A DNA stretch of 52,619 nucleotides, from assembly GCF_030406405.1 (NCBI RefSeq), contig NZ_JAUEPL010000050.1, forward strand, positions 1 to 52,619, given 5' to 3'. Positions 41,188-48,850 of this stretch are shown one piece after another. The notes under the pieces are model-generated. The model did no database searches. It was not told the DNA's origin and saw only the letters and a list, made by a program, of their open reading frames with translations. This DNA comes from Streptomyces ficellus (lineage in GTDB: Bacteria; Actinomycetota; Actinomycetes; Streptomycetales; Streptomycetaceae). The first letter of the stretch is position 1. Every line of letters begins with the position of its first letter. Made by a program: the position numbers and the translations under genes.

Positions 41188-41760
41188 ATGATCGAGATCC
41201 CGTCCGACCTGAACCCGGACCTCGTCCCCCTCGCGTTCCTCCTCGGTACCTGGGAGGGCGCGGGCGTCTCCGACTTCCCCGGCGCCGAGAAGTGCAACTT
41301 CGGCCAGTCCGTCACCTTCAGCCACGACGGCCGGGACTTCATCGAGTACACCTCGCGCTCGTGGGTGCTGGACGCCCAGGGCAACAAGGTCCGTCCGCTG
41401 GAGAGCGAGAGCGGCTACTGGCGCATCGACAAGGCCCGCAAGGTCGAGATCGTGATGGTTCGCGACCAGGGCGTCGTCGAGGTCTGGTACGGCGAGCTGG
41501 CCGACCAGAAGCCGCAGATCGACCTGGTCACGGACGCCGTCGCCCGCACCGCGGCCTCCGGCCCGTACAGCGGTGGCAAGCGGCTGTACGGCTATGTGAA
41601 GGGCGACCTGATGTGGGTCGGCGAGAAGTCGACGCCGGAGGTCCCGCTGCGCCCGTACATGTCGGCGCACCTGAAGAAGGTCGTCACGCCCGAGCAGGTC
41701 GAGGCGTGGGCGAAGGACCTCGGTGACCTGCCGGACGACGGCATCGCCTTCTTCAAGTAG
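41188..41760 (+). CDS. Nitrobindin-like heme-binding beta-barrel protein
   Basis: A 190-residue FABP-like ten-stranded barrel (DUF1794/nitrobindin family). The family start FLLGTWEGAGVSDFPG and the late segment PLRPYMSAHLKKV, whose His is the expected axial heme ligand, are both present. Relatives bind ferric heme and isomerise peroxynitrite. It lies 30 nt before nur, which has its own promoter. Confidence 0.88.
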   Translation: MIEIPSDLNPDLVPLAFLLGTWEGAGVSDFPGAEKCNFGQSVTFSHDGRDFIEYTSRSWVLDAQGNKVRPLESESGYWRIDKARKVEIVMVRDQGVVEVWYGELADQKPQIDLVTDAVARTAASGPYSGGKRLYGYVKGDLMWVGEKSTPEVPLRPYMSAHLKKVVTPEQVEAWAKDLGDLPDDGIAFFK

Positions 41761-41790
41761 GCCGTCAGGAGGCCTCCTACACTGGACGGC

Positions 41791-42309
41791 GTGGTGAGCA
41801 CCGACTGGAAGAGCGATCTGCGGCAGCGCGGTTACCGGCTGACTCCCCAGCGCCAGCTTGTGCTGGAAGCGGTGGACGTGCTGGAGCACGCCACGCCCGA
41901 CGACATCCTCACCGAGGTGCGCAAGACCGCCTCAGGGGTGAACATCTCCACCGTCTACCGGACGCTGGAGCTGCTGGAGGAGCTCGGGCTGGTCAGCCAT
42001 GCCCATCTGGGGCACGGCGCCCCCACGTACCACCTCGCCGACCGGCACCACCACCTCCACCTCGTCTGCCGGGACTGTACGAACGTCATCGAGGCGGACG
42101 TCGAGGTGGCCGCGGACTTCACCGGGAAGCTCCGCCGTACCTTCGGCTTCGAGACGGACATGAAGCACTTCGCGATCTTCGGGCGGTGCGAGGCCTGTAC
42201 GGCGAAGGCGTCGGAGGAGGCGGCAGGGGCATCAGGGGCAGCGTCGGAGGCTCCCGAGCCCTCGGACATGGCGGAGGACGCGGCGGAGGCTCCGGCCGCG
42301 GAGTCGTAG
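41791..42309 (+). CDS. nur: Nickel-responsive Fur-family regulator Nur
   Basis: A 172-residue Fur-family repressor. I recognise it as Nur, which controls nickel uptake and the Ni/Fe superoxide dismutases in Streptomyces. All metal ligands known for S. coelicolor Nur are at the same numbers: His70, His72 and His126 (nickel site), His33, His86, His88 and His90 (M-site), and Cys93/Cys96 with Cys133/Cys136. The 30-residue Ala/Glu-rich tail after 140 is longer than I recall. GTG 41791 is preceded by TACACT at 7 nt, a textbook leaderless arrangement. Confidence 0.94.
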   Translation: MVSTDWKSDLRQRGYRLTPQRQLVLEAVDVLEHATPDDILTEVRKTASGVNISTVYRTLELLEELGLVSHAHLGHGAPTYHLADRHHHLHLVCRDCTNVIEADVEVAADFTGKLRRTFGFETDMKHFAIFGRCEACTAKASEEAAGASGAASEAPEPSDMAEDAAEAPAAES

Positions 42310-42318
42310 GCTCTTCAT

Positions 42319-43299
42319 ATGCTGCGACATTCACCGACCAGCCCTCTCCTGTCACTGTCCGGCGCCGTGCCCGCCGAGGGACGTGACGAAGGTGTCGCCG
42401 CGCACTACGGCGACCTGTTCCGCGAGCAGCGCGCCCTCGCCGACGGCAAGGGCCTGGTCGACCTCAGCCACCGCGGTGTCATCACCGTCAGCGGTGACGA
42501 CCGGCTGAGCTGGCTGCACCTGCTGCTCACGCAGCACGTGAGCGAGCTCCCCGCCGGACAGGCCACCGAGGCGCTGATCCTCTCCGCGCACGGGCACATC
42601 GAGCACGCGCTGTACCTCGTCGACGACGGCGAGACGGTCTGGGCGCACGTCGAGCCGGGCACGCGAGAGGCGCTGATCGGCTACCTGGAGTCGATGAAGT
42701 TCTTCTACCGCGTCGAGGTCGCCGACCGGACGGACGACGTCGCCGTCGTCCACCTGCCGGCCGGCTCCATCGCCGAGGTGCCGAAGGGTGTCGTCGTGCG
42801 CGAGACCTCGCACGGCCGGGACCTGTTCCTGCCGCGCGCCGACCTGGAGGCGTACGCGGCGGACCACGGGCCGCTCGCCGGGATCTGGGCGTACGAGGCG
42901 CTGCGCGTCGAGGCGCACCGGCCCCGGCTCGGCTGCGAGACGGACCACCGCACCATCCCGCACGAGCTGGGCTGGATCGGCAGCGCGGTCCACCTCCAGA
43001 AGGGCTGCTACCGGGGCCAGGAGACCGTGGCGCGCGTCCACAACCTGGGCAAGCCGCCGCGCCGGCTGGTCTTCCTGCACCTGGACGGCAGCGATGTGCA
43101 CCTGCCGCCGCACGGCACGCCCATCCGGCTGGCGTCGGACGGCGCGGAGGGGCGGCAGCTCGGGTTCATCACCACGTCCGTACGCCACCACGAGCTCGGC
43201 CCCATCGCGCTCGCGCTGGTCAAGCGGAACGTGCCGGTGGACGCCCGGCTGCTGGCCGGGGACACGGCGGCGGCCCAGGAGACCGTCGTAGAGCCGTAG
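42319..43299 (+). CDS. ygfZ: Folate-binding YgfZ/GcvT-like protein
   Basis: A 326-residue protein of the YgfZ family, tetrahydrofolate-binding proteins that assist Fe-S cluster repair. The hallmark KGCYRGQE, with its redox Cys, is followed by TVARVHNLGKPPRRLVFL; the first half has RLSWLHLLLTQHVSELPAGQ, as in GcvT folds. Its ATG is 9 nt after the nur stop, but TAGGCT 6 nt before it suggests an independent leaderless start. The stop codon falls inside an 8-bp tandem repeat. Confidence 0.9.
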   Translation: MLRHSPTSPLLSLSGAVPAEGRDEGVAAHYGDLFREQRALADGKGLVDLSHRGVITVSGDDRLSWLHLLLTQHVSELPAGQATEALILSAHGHIEHALYLVDDGETVWAHVEPGTREALIGYLESMKFFYRVEVADRTDDVAVVHLPAGSIAEVPKGVVVRETSHGRDLFLPRADLEAYAADHGPLAGIWAYEALRVEAHRPRLGCETDHRTIPHELGWIGSAVHLQKGCYRGQETVARVHNLGKPPRRLVFLHLDGSDVHLPPHGTPIRLASDGAEGRQLGFITTSVRHHELGPIALALVKRNVPVDARLLAGDTAAAQETVVEP

Positions 43300-43334
43300 A
43301 GCCGTAGAGCCGTAGAGCCGTAAAGGCGTAAAGG
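43287..43334. repeat. 8-bp tandem repeat over the ygfZ stop
   Basis: Four CGTAGAGC units followed by two CGTAAAGG units, contiguous. Because each unit carries TAG or TAA, several stop codons occur in series, and copy-number change would not alter the protein except for the last two residues. Confidence 0.9.
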
Positions 43335-43357
43335 CGCAGGCCAGATCGCAGGTCGGC

Positions 43358-43783
43358 TTAGATGTCGATCAGCACCGTGAACGGGCCGTGATTCGTCAGC
43401 GAGACCCGCATCTCCGCTCCGAACCGGCCCGTCTCCACGGTCGCCCCCAGCTCCCGCAGGCGCGCCACCACCTCGTCGACCAGCGGCTCGGCGACCTCGC
43501 CCGGCGCCGCCGCGTTCCAGGTGGGGCGCCGGCCCTTGCGGGCGTCCCCGTAGAGGGTGAACTGCGAAATCACCAGCAAGGGCGCATTCACGTCCGAGCA
43601 GGACTTCTCGCCCTCCAGAATCCGCACCGACCACAGCTTCCTCGCCAGCTGCGCCGCCTTGTCCGGCGTGTCGTCATGGGTCACCCCCACCAGGACACAC
43701 AGCCCTTCGCCGACGATCTCGCCGACGGTCTCCCCTGCGACGACGACCTTCGCGCCGTCGACCCTCTGTACCACTGCACGCAT
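43358..43783 (-). CDS. dtd: D-aminoacyl-tRNA deacylase
   Basis: A 141-residue DTD that hydrolyses D-amino acids wrongly attached to tRNA. The two chiral-proofreading motifs are present: SQFTLYGDARKG (SxQFTL) and NHGPFTVLIDI (NxGPxT, with Phe replacing the usual Val). MRAVVQRVDGAKVVVAGE is the usual start. TAGGTT lies 7 nt before ATG 43783, so this gene too may be leaderless. Confidence 0.93.
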   Translation of the reverse strand: MRAVVQRVDGAKVVVAGETVGEIVGEGLCVLVGVTHDDTPDKAAQLARKLWSVRILEGEKSCSDVNAPLLVISQFTLYGDARKGRRPTWNAAAPGEVAEPLVDEVVARLRELGATVETGRFGAEMRVSLTNHGPFTVLIDI

Positions 43784-43929
43784 ACAGACCAACCTATCCG
43801 CGTCCGAACGGGTGCAGGCGCCTGCATTGACACAGGCACAAATGGCACCATGCCTTTCAGGCGGTGCTTCCCCTCCGGACCCGAGGGCCCGGGGAGACCC
43901 CAACGCACCGGTCGAGGGGACGGATCCAC

Positions 43930-44559
43930 ATGAGCACACCTGGCGCCGGGCAGACGCCACACCCTGTACCGATGGCATGTGCCGTTGGCAGTGGGGGAGC
44001 GACAAGGCCACCGGCACAGCGGACCGGTGAGGCCGTCCTGCCGGAGGCGGTACAGCACGATCTGCGGGACATGCGGCTGCCGGAGCTGCGCGCCCTGCGC
44101 AGGGACTCGCACGGCGACGAGGCGGACCTGAGCTACGTACGGAGGCTGCTCCAGGGGCGGATCGACATCCTGCGCGCCGAGCTGGCGCGGCGCAGCGGTC
44201 CGGAGGTGCCGGTGGTGGACGAGGTGCCGGTCGTGGACCGGGTCGTGGACCGGCTCTCGGAGATCCTCGCCGACACGCCGTCGCGGCACCGCTCGTCGGC
44301 CCGGCACGTCACGCTGTCCACGCCGCGCGGCGAGGAGTACCGGAGGCTGGCCGCCGAGATGCTGGCGGAGGTCGAGTTGTCGGACCTCGCCGCTCGAACG
44401 GACGAAGAGCTGCACGCGGCCATGGGGCGCCTGGCGCGCTACGAACAGCAGGTGTCGCGGCGCCGGCAGCAGCTCCAGCGGACGGCCGACGATTGCAGTG
44501 CGGAGATTGCCCGCAGGTACCGTGAGGGCGAAGCACAAGTCGACGACCTGCTCCGCTGA
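43930..44559 (+). CDS. rsiG: RsiG, c-di-GMP-dependent anti-sigma factor of WhiG
   Basis: A 209-residue helical protein. It carries two exact copies of the E-x3-S-x2-R-x3-Q-x3-D motif that defines RsiG: Glu64-Ser68-Arg71-Gln75-Asp79 and Glu172-Ser176-Arg179-Gln183-Asp187, one per arm of the antiparallel coiled coil. In Streptomyces RsiG with c-di-GMP holds the sporulation sigma factor WhiG inactive, so falling c-di-GMP triggers the late sporulation programme. The first 35 residues are disordered. ATG 43930 has GAGGGGACGG upstream; the frame is open to 43864. It would act in the cytoplasm and whiG lies elsewhere. Confidence 0.93.
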   Translation: MSTPGAGQTPHPVPMACAVGSGGATRPPAQRTGEAVLPEAVQHDLRDMRLPELRALRRDSHGDEADLSYVRRLLQGRIDILRAELARRSGPEVPVVDEVPVVDRVVDRLSEILADTPSRHRSSARHVTLSTPRGEEYRRLAAEMLAEVELSDLAARTDEELHAAMGRLARYEQQVSRRRQQLQRTADDCSAEIARRYREGEAQVDDLLR

Positions 44560-44601
44560 ACCCGGCGGGCGGGTCACCGTCCCGGAAGGCCGGCCGCCGT
44601 C

Positions 44602-45564
44602 ATGACCTCCTCCGCCACCGCAGTCATACCCCCGGTCCTCGCCGAGGTCGTCCGTTCGGGCTTCGTCGAGGGCCACCACCGGGGTTCGCTGGTGCTGCTG
44701 GCCGCGGACGGCACCATCGAGCTGTCCGCCGGCGACCCGACGGCGCCGGTCTTCCCGCGTTCGTCCAACAAGCCCATGCAGGCCGCGGCGCTGCTGCGGG
44801 CCGGTGTCGAGCTGTCGGCGGAGCGGCTGGCGCTGGCCGCCGCGAGCCACTCCGGCGAACCGTTCCACCTCGGCCTCGCCCGCAAGATGCTCGCCGATCA
44901 CGGGCTGTCCGAGGCCGACCTCCAGACCCCGCCCGACCTGCCCCTGGACCCGGTGGAGGCCGAGGCGTACCTGGCCGCCGGCAACGTACGGGAGCGGATC
45001 ACCATGAACTGCTCGGGCAAGCACGCGGCGATGCTGGCCGCGTGTGCCCTCAACGGCTGGGACGCGGCGTCCTACCTGGACCCGCGCCACCCGCTCCAGC
45101 GGCTCGTCCTCAGCGAGATCGAGGACGCGTCGGGCGAGACGGTGGCGTCGGTCGGCACCGATGGGTGCGGCGCGCCGCTGATGGCGATCAGCCTGGTCGG
45201 GCTGGCGCGGGCGTTCCGCTCGTACGTCCTGGCGGAGCCGGGCACGCCGCAGCGGCGGGTGGCCGACGCGATGCGCGCGCACCCCGAGTACGTGGCGGGC
45301 ACGCGGCGGCCGGACACCTGGCTGATGCGGGAGGTGCCGGGGACGCTGTCGAAGATGGGCGCGGAGGCGGTCCAGGCGGTGGCCCTGGCGGACGGCCGGG
45401 CGCTGGCCTTCAAGATCGATGACGGCTCGGGCCGTGCCCTGGGGCCGGTCCTGGCGCGCGGCCTCCAGCTCCTGGGCGTGGACGCGCCGGTCGTCGCCCG
45501 CATCGCCGACGCGCCGTTGCTGGGTGGCGGGCAGCGGGTGGGCCAGGTACGGGCGGCGTTCTGA
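44602..45564 (+). CDS. Asparaginase (Rhizobium etli AnsA/AspII type)
   Basis: A 320-residue enzyme of the thermolabile asparaginase II family, hydrolysing L-asparagine to aspartate and ammonia. The serine-lysine active-site stretch FPRSSNKPMQA, ASHSGEPFH, ITMNCSGKHAAM (zinc-ligand Cys region) and GTDGCGAPLMAIS are all present. It is unrelated to E. coli type enzymes. GGAAGG lies 11 nt before the ATG, and it follows rsiG by 42 nt, so they may be cotranscribed. Confidence 0.9.
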   Translation: MTSSATAVIPPVLAEVVRSGFVEGHHRGSLVLLAADGTIELSAGDPTAPVFPRSSNKPMQAAALLRAGVELSAERLALAAASHSGEPFHLGLARKMLADHGLSEADLQTPPDLPLDPVEAEAYLAAGNVRERITMNCSGKHAAMLAACALNGWDAASYLDPRHPLQRLVLSEIEDASGETVASVGTDGCGAPLMAISLVGLARAFRSYVLAEPGTPQRRVADAMRAHPEYVAGTRRPDTWLMREVPGTLSKMGAEAVQAVALADGRALAFKIDDGSGRALGPVLARGLQLLGVDAPVVARIADAPLLGGGQRVGQVRAAF

Positions 45565-45650
45565 GCGCCCTTCTGACCGGCGCGCTCTGTGCGGCCTGCT
45601 CTGTGCGGCGCGCTGTGTGCGGTGTCCCGAGCGCCCTTCTGACCGGCGCG
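45563..45650. repeat. 22-bp direct repeat after the asparaginase gene
   Basis: GAGCGCCCTTCTGACCGGCGCG occurs at 45563-45584, overlapping the stop codon, and at 45629-45650. Between them GCTCTGTGCGG-like units repeat three times. No gene is present. Confidence 0.88.
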
Positions 45651-45727
45651 TAGGCCAGCGGTCTGCCGAGCGGGCGGGTGTGAAAACCGGATGCTCGGCG
45701 GCCGGTCGGGCGCCTAGCGTGGCCGCC

Positions 45728-46972
45728 ATGTCTGTCGAGGCCCGCACCGTCACCGAGTCCGAGTTCCCCGACTGGCTGCGCGCCCGGCGCACCGGGTTCC
45801 TCCAGCCTCCGGCGGTGCCGGAGGGCGAGAGCGCCAAGCTGCTCCCGCACACGGACCTGACCCGCACCCGGGGCGCGTTCGACGCGGGCCGGTGCGTGGC
45901 GACGTTCCGGTCGTTCGCGCAGGAGCTGACCGTCCCCGGCGGAGCGGCGATCGCCGCGAGCGCGGTGAGCGCGGTGACGGTCTCGCCGACGCACCGGCGG
46001 CGCGGGCTGCTCAGCCGCATGATGGGCGCCGAGCTGGCGGAGTCCAAGGAGCGCGGCGACGTCGTCTCGACGCTGATCGCCGCCGAGTACCCGATCTACG
46101 GGCGGTACGGGTACGGCCCGGCCGCCTGGACCACCGAGTGGACGGTGGACGTGCGGCGCTCCGCGCTCGACCCGCGCTGGTCGGGCCCGGGGGACGGCGG
46201 TCGCATCGACCTCGTCGACGCGTCGGACATCCGCCGGACCGGCCCCGTCCTGCACGACCGGCTGCGCGCCCTGCGGCACGGCCTGGTCAGCCGGACCCAG
46301 CTGGGCTGGGACGTGCGGATGGGCCTCGTCCCCCTGCCGGACCAGCCCTTCACGGAGCGCTTCCACGCCACGTACCGCTCGGCCTCCGGAGAGGTGGAGG
46401 GATACGTGTCGTACTCCGCCGACGACACGTGGGACGACGGCAAGCAGCCGATGAACACGGCGACGGTACGGGACCTGATCGCGCTCACGCCCGCCGCCGA
46501 GCGCGCCCTGTGGCACTTCGTCTGCTCGATCGACTGGATCACCCTGGTCAAGAGCGGCCACCGCGCCCCCGACGACCTGCTTCCGCTGCTGCTGCCCGAC
46601 CCGCGCGCGGCGCGGGTCACGACGCACGCGGACTTCCTGTGGGTGCGGATCCTCGATGTCGTACGGGCGCTTGAGGCGCGTACGTACGCGGCGTCCGGCT
46701 CCCTGGTGCTGGAGCTGCACGACCCGGCCGGCCTGGCCGGTGGCCGCTTCCGGCTGGACGTTTCGCCGGAGGGCGCGGCGTGCGCGCCGACCACCGTGTC
46801 ACCCGACCTGGTCATGGACGTACGGGAGCTGGCGGCGCTGTTCCTGGGCGACGAGTCGGCGGTGCGGCTGGCGGCCCTGGGGCGGCTGGAGGAGCCGACG
46901 CCGGGCGCGGCGGCGCGGGCGGACACGCTGCTGCGGACCTCGCGCCGGCCGTGGTGCCCGGACGTCTTCTGA
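45728..46972 (+). CDS. Eis-like GNAT acetyltransferase
   Basis: A 414-residue protein of the Eis family: an N-terminal GNAT domain (acetyl-CoA loop AVTVSPTHRRRGLLSRMMGAEL), a second GNAT-like domain, and a C-terminal sterol-carrier-like domain ending in WCPDVF, whose free carboxylate is the catalytic base in Eis enzymes. Eis of mycobacteria acetylates aminoglycosides and proteins; the substrate here is unknown. TAGCGT lies 7 nt before the ATG (leaderless arrangement). Full length for the family. Confidence 0.9.
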   Translation: MSVEARTVTESEFPDWLRARRTGFLQPPAVPEGESAKLLPHTDLTRTRGAFDAGRCVATFRSFAQELTVPGGAAIAASAVSAVTVSPTHRRRGLLSRMMGAELAESKERGDVVSTLIAAEYPIYGRYGYGPAAWTTEWTVDVRRSALDPRWSGPGDGGRIDLVDASDIRRTGPVLHDRLRALRHGLVSRTQLGWDVRMGLVPLPDQPFTERFHATYRSASGEVEGYVSYSADDTWDDGKQPMNTATVRDLIALTPAAERALWHFVCSIDWITLVKSGHRAPDDLLPLLLPDPRAARVTTHADFLWVRILDVVRALEARTYAASGSLVLELHDPAGLAGGRFRLDVSPEGAACAPTTVSPDLVMDVRELAALFLGDESAVRLAALGRLEEPTPGAAARADTLLRTSRRPWCPDVF

Positions 46973-47106
46973 CGCCCGCGGGGTCTACCGGCCTCTTCCG
47001 GCTCCCGAGCCGCCGATCCGCTCCGGGAGCCGTTCACGCGGGCGCCGGCGATGAGCGCCGCGGCGGCGCCGGGCAGGCGGCCCCCGCCGGCCGTCCCCGA
47101 CGCCGA

Positions 47107-48078
47107 CTACACCCTGATCACCGCCTTGCCGAGCAGGCTCCGGTTCTCGATCGCCGCGTGCGCGTCGGCCGCGCGCTCCAGCGGGAACACCCCGCCGATC
47201 ACCGGCCGCACCCGCCCGGCCGCGGCCGCCCGGAGCGCCTCCTGCGCCAGCCGGGCGTGCTCCGACTCGGGCAGCCGCAGCTCGGTGATGCCCAGCAGCC
47301 GTACGCCCCGCCGCTCCGCCTCCGCCGGGTCCACCTCCGCGAAGCCCCCCGTCGGCGCCCCGTGCGCCGAGAACCGCCCGCCGTCCGCCACCAGCGCGAA
47401 CGCGGCCAGGCCGACCTGGCCGCCCACCCCGTCCCAGACGACGTCGGCGCCCTCGCCGCCCAGTGCCTCGAGGGCCCGTTCCACCCAGTCGGGCTCCCTC
47501 GCGTCGACCACCGCGTCGGCGCCCAGCTCCCGTACCAGCGCGGCCTTCCGCTCGCCGCGGGCGGTGCCGACGACCCACGCGCCGGCCGCCCTGGCCAGCT
47601 GGACGAGCAGGACGCCCATGCCGCCGGACGCGCCGGTGATCAGCACCCGCTCGCCCGGCTTCGGGGCGGTGAGGTCCAGCAGGGCGGTGGCCGTGATGGT
47701 GTCGTGGACCAGCGCGGCGGCGTCCGTGAAGGAGAGCCCGTCCGGGATGGGGGCCAGCGCCCCGGCGGAGGCGACGGCGCGGTCCGCGTAGCCGCCGCTG
47801 ATGCCCAGGGACGCGACCACGCGCCGCCCGAGCCATGCCGCCTCGACGCCTTCGCCCAGCTCCCGCACCGTGCCGGCGATCCCGGCGCCGGGCACGTACG
47901 GCGGCTCGACCGGGAAGAACTCCCGGCCCCAGCCGGAGCGCACCTGCGTCTCGACGAAGAGCGTGTCCACCGCCGCGACCTCCACGACGACCTGGCCCGG
48001 CCCCGCGGCCGGTTCGGGGGCCTCCCCCGCGACCAGCACCTCCGGACCGCCGAACGCCATCGCCCGCACCACACGCAT
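47107..48078 (-). CDS. Zinc-independent quinone oxidoreductase, MDR superfamily
   Basis: A 323-residue medium-chain dehydrogenase/reductase of the NADPH:quinone reductase type. The GroES-like half is followed by the nucleotide-binding motif ITGASGGMGVLLVQLARAAGA (the AxGGVG variant) and VWDGVGGQ. No Cys/His zinc ligands are seen. It is divergent from the TetR gene at 48188 and probably regulated by it. I start at ATG 48078 with GAGGG nearby; the much longer open frame upstream lies over the TetR gene. Confidence 0.88.
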   Translation of the reverse strand: MRVVRAMAFGGPEVLVAGEAPEPAAGPGQVVVEVAAVDTLFVETQVRSGWGREFFPVEPPYVPGAGIAGTVRELGEGVEAAWLGRRVVASLGISGGYADRAVASAGALAPIPDGLSFTDAAALVHDTITATALLDLTAPKPGERVLITGASGGMGVLLVQLARAAGAWVVGTARGERKAALVRELGADAVVDAREPDWVERALEALGGEGADVVWDGVGGQVGLAAFALVADGGRFSAHGAPTGGFAEVDPAEAERRGVRLLGITELRLPESEHARLAQEALRAAAAGRVRPVIGGVFPLERAADAHAAIENRSLLGKAVIRV

Positions 48079-48187
48079 CGCCCTCACACCCCCTCCGTCC
48101 GGGCGTTGTCCCGGCCTGTCCGGCGCCCGCGGGGAGAGTCTGGAAGCTGAAGTCCGGTTGAGGTCAAGCGGTGCGTAGGCTCCAGGC

Positions 48188-48805
48188 ATGAGCGGGTTGC
48201 GCGAACGCAAGAAGCAGCGGACGTACCAGGTGATCTCGGACACGGCGATCGCCCTGTTCCTGGAGAAGGGGTTCGACCGGGTCTCGGTCGCGGAGGTCGC
48301 GGCGGCCGCCGAGGTCTCCAAGCCGACGCTGTTCCGGTACTTCCCGGCCAAGGAGGACCTGATCCTGCACCGGTTCGCCGACCACCGGGACGAGGCGGCG
48401 AGGACCGTGCGCGGGCGGGCGGCGGGCGTCACCCCGCTCGGCGCGCTGCGCCGCCACTTCCTCGACGGGCTCGCGCGCCGCGACCCGGTGACCGGCCTGA
48501 GCGACGACCCGGACGTGCTCGCCTTCCACCGGCTGCTGTACGGGACGCCGAGCCTGGTGGCCCGGCTGTACGCGTACCAGGGCGCCTCGGAGCGGGCGCT
48601 GGCCGACGCGCTGGGCGGCGCGCTGGGCGGCGCGGGTGTCCGGGCGCGGCTCGCGGCGGGCCAGATCGTCGCCGTACAGAGGATCCTGGCGGAGGAGAAC
48701 TGGCAGCGGATCGAGGCGGGGGACAGCGCGGACGAGGTCGAGCCGGAGGCGGTGGCGGCGGCGGAGCTGGCGTTCCGGCAGTTGCGGGAGGGGCTGGGGG
48801 AGTGA
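48188..48805 (+). CDS. TetR family transcriptional regulator
   Basis: A 205-residue TetR regulator. The helix-turn-helix runs to about residue 50 (AIALFLEKGFDRVSVAEVAAAAEVSKPTLFRYFPAKEDL), followed by a helical sensor domain in which FRQLREGLGE ends the protein. It is divergent from the quinone oxidoreductase with 109 bp between them, the usual layout for a repressor and its target. TAGGCT lies 6 nt before the ATG. It converges on the P450 gene, so control of that operon is less likely but possible. Confidence 0.9.
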   Translation: MSGLRERKKQRTYQVISDTAIALFLEKGFDRVSVAEVAAAAEVSKPTLFRYFPAKEDLILHRFADHRDEAARTVRGRAAGVTPLGALRRHFLDGLARRDPVTGLSDDPDVLAFHRLLYGTPSLVARLYAYQGASERALADALGGALGGAGVRARLAAGQIVAVQRILAEENWQRIEAGDSADEVEPEAVAAAELAFRQLREGLGE

Positions 48806-48830
48806 GCCGCCCCCCACGGGGAGGGGCGGC
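48806..48830. terminator. Hairpin between convergent TetR and P450 genes
   Basis: GCCGCCCC (48806-48813) pairs with GGGGCGGC (48823-48830) around a 9-nt loop, in the 45-bp gap between two convergent stops. Confidence 0.6.
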
Positions 48831-48850
48831 CGTGGACCACCACAGGTCGA

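Noticed and set aside
45565..45727. Possible small RNA or attenuator in the repeated segment after the asparaginase gene
   Set aside because: Only direct repeats are seen, with no strong hairpin and U-tract or promoter; the Eis-like gene has its own promoter at 45715.
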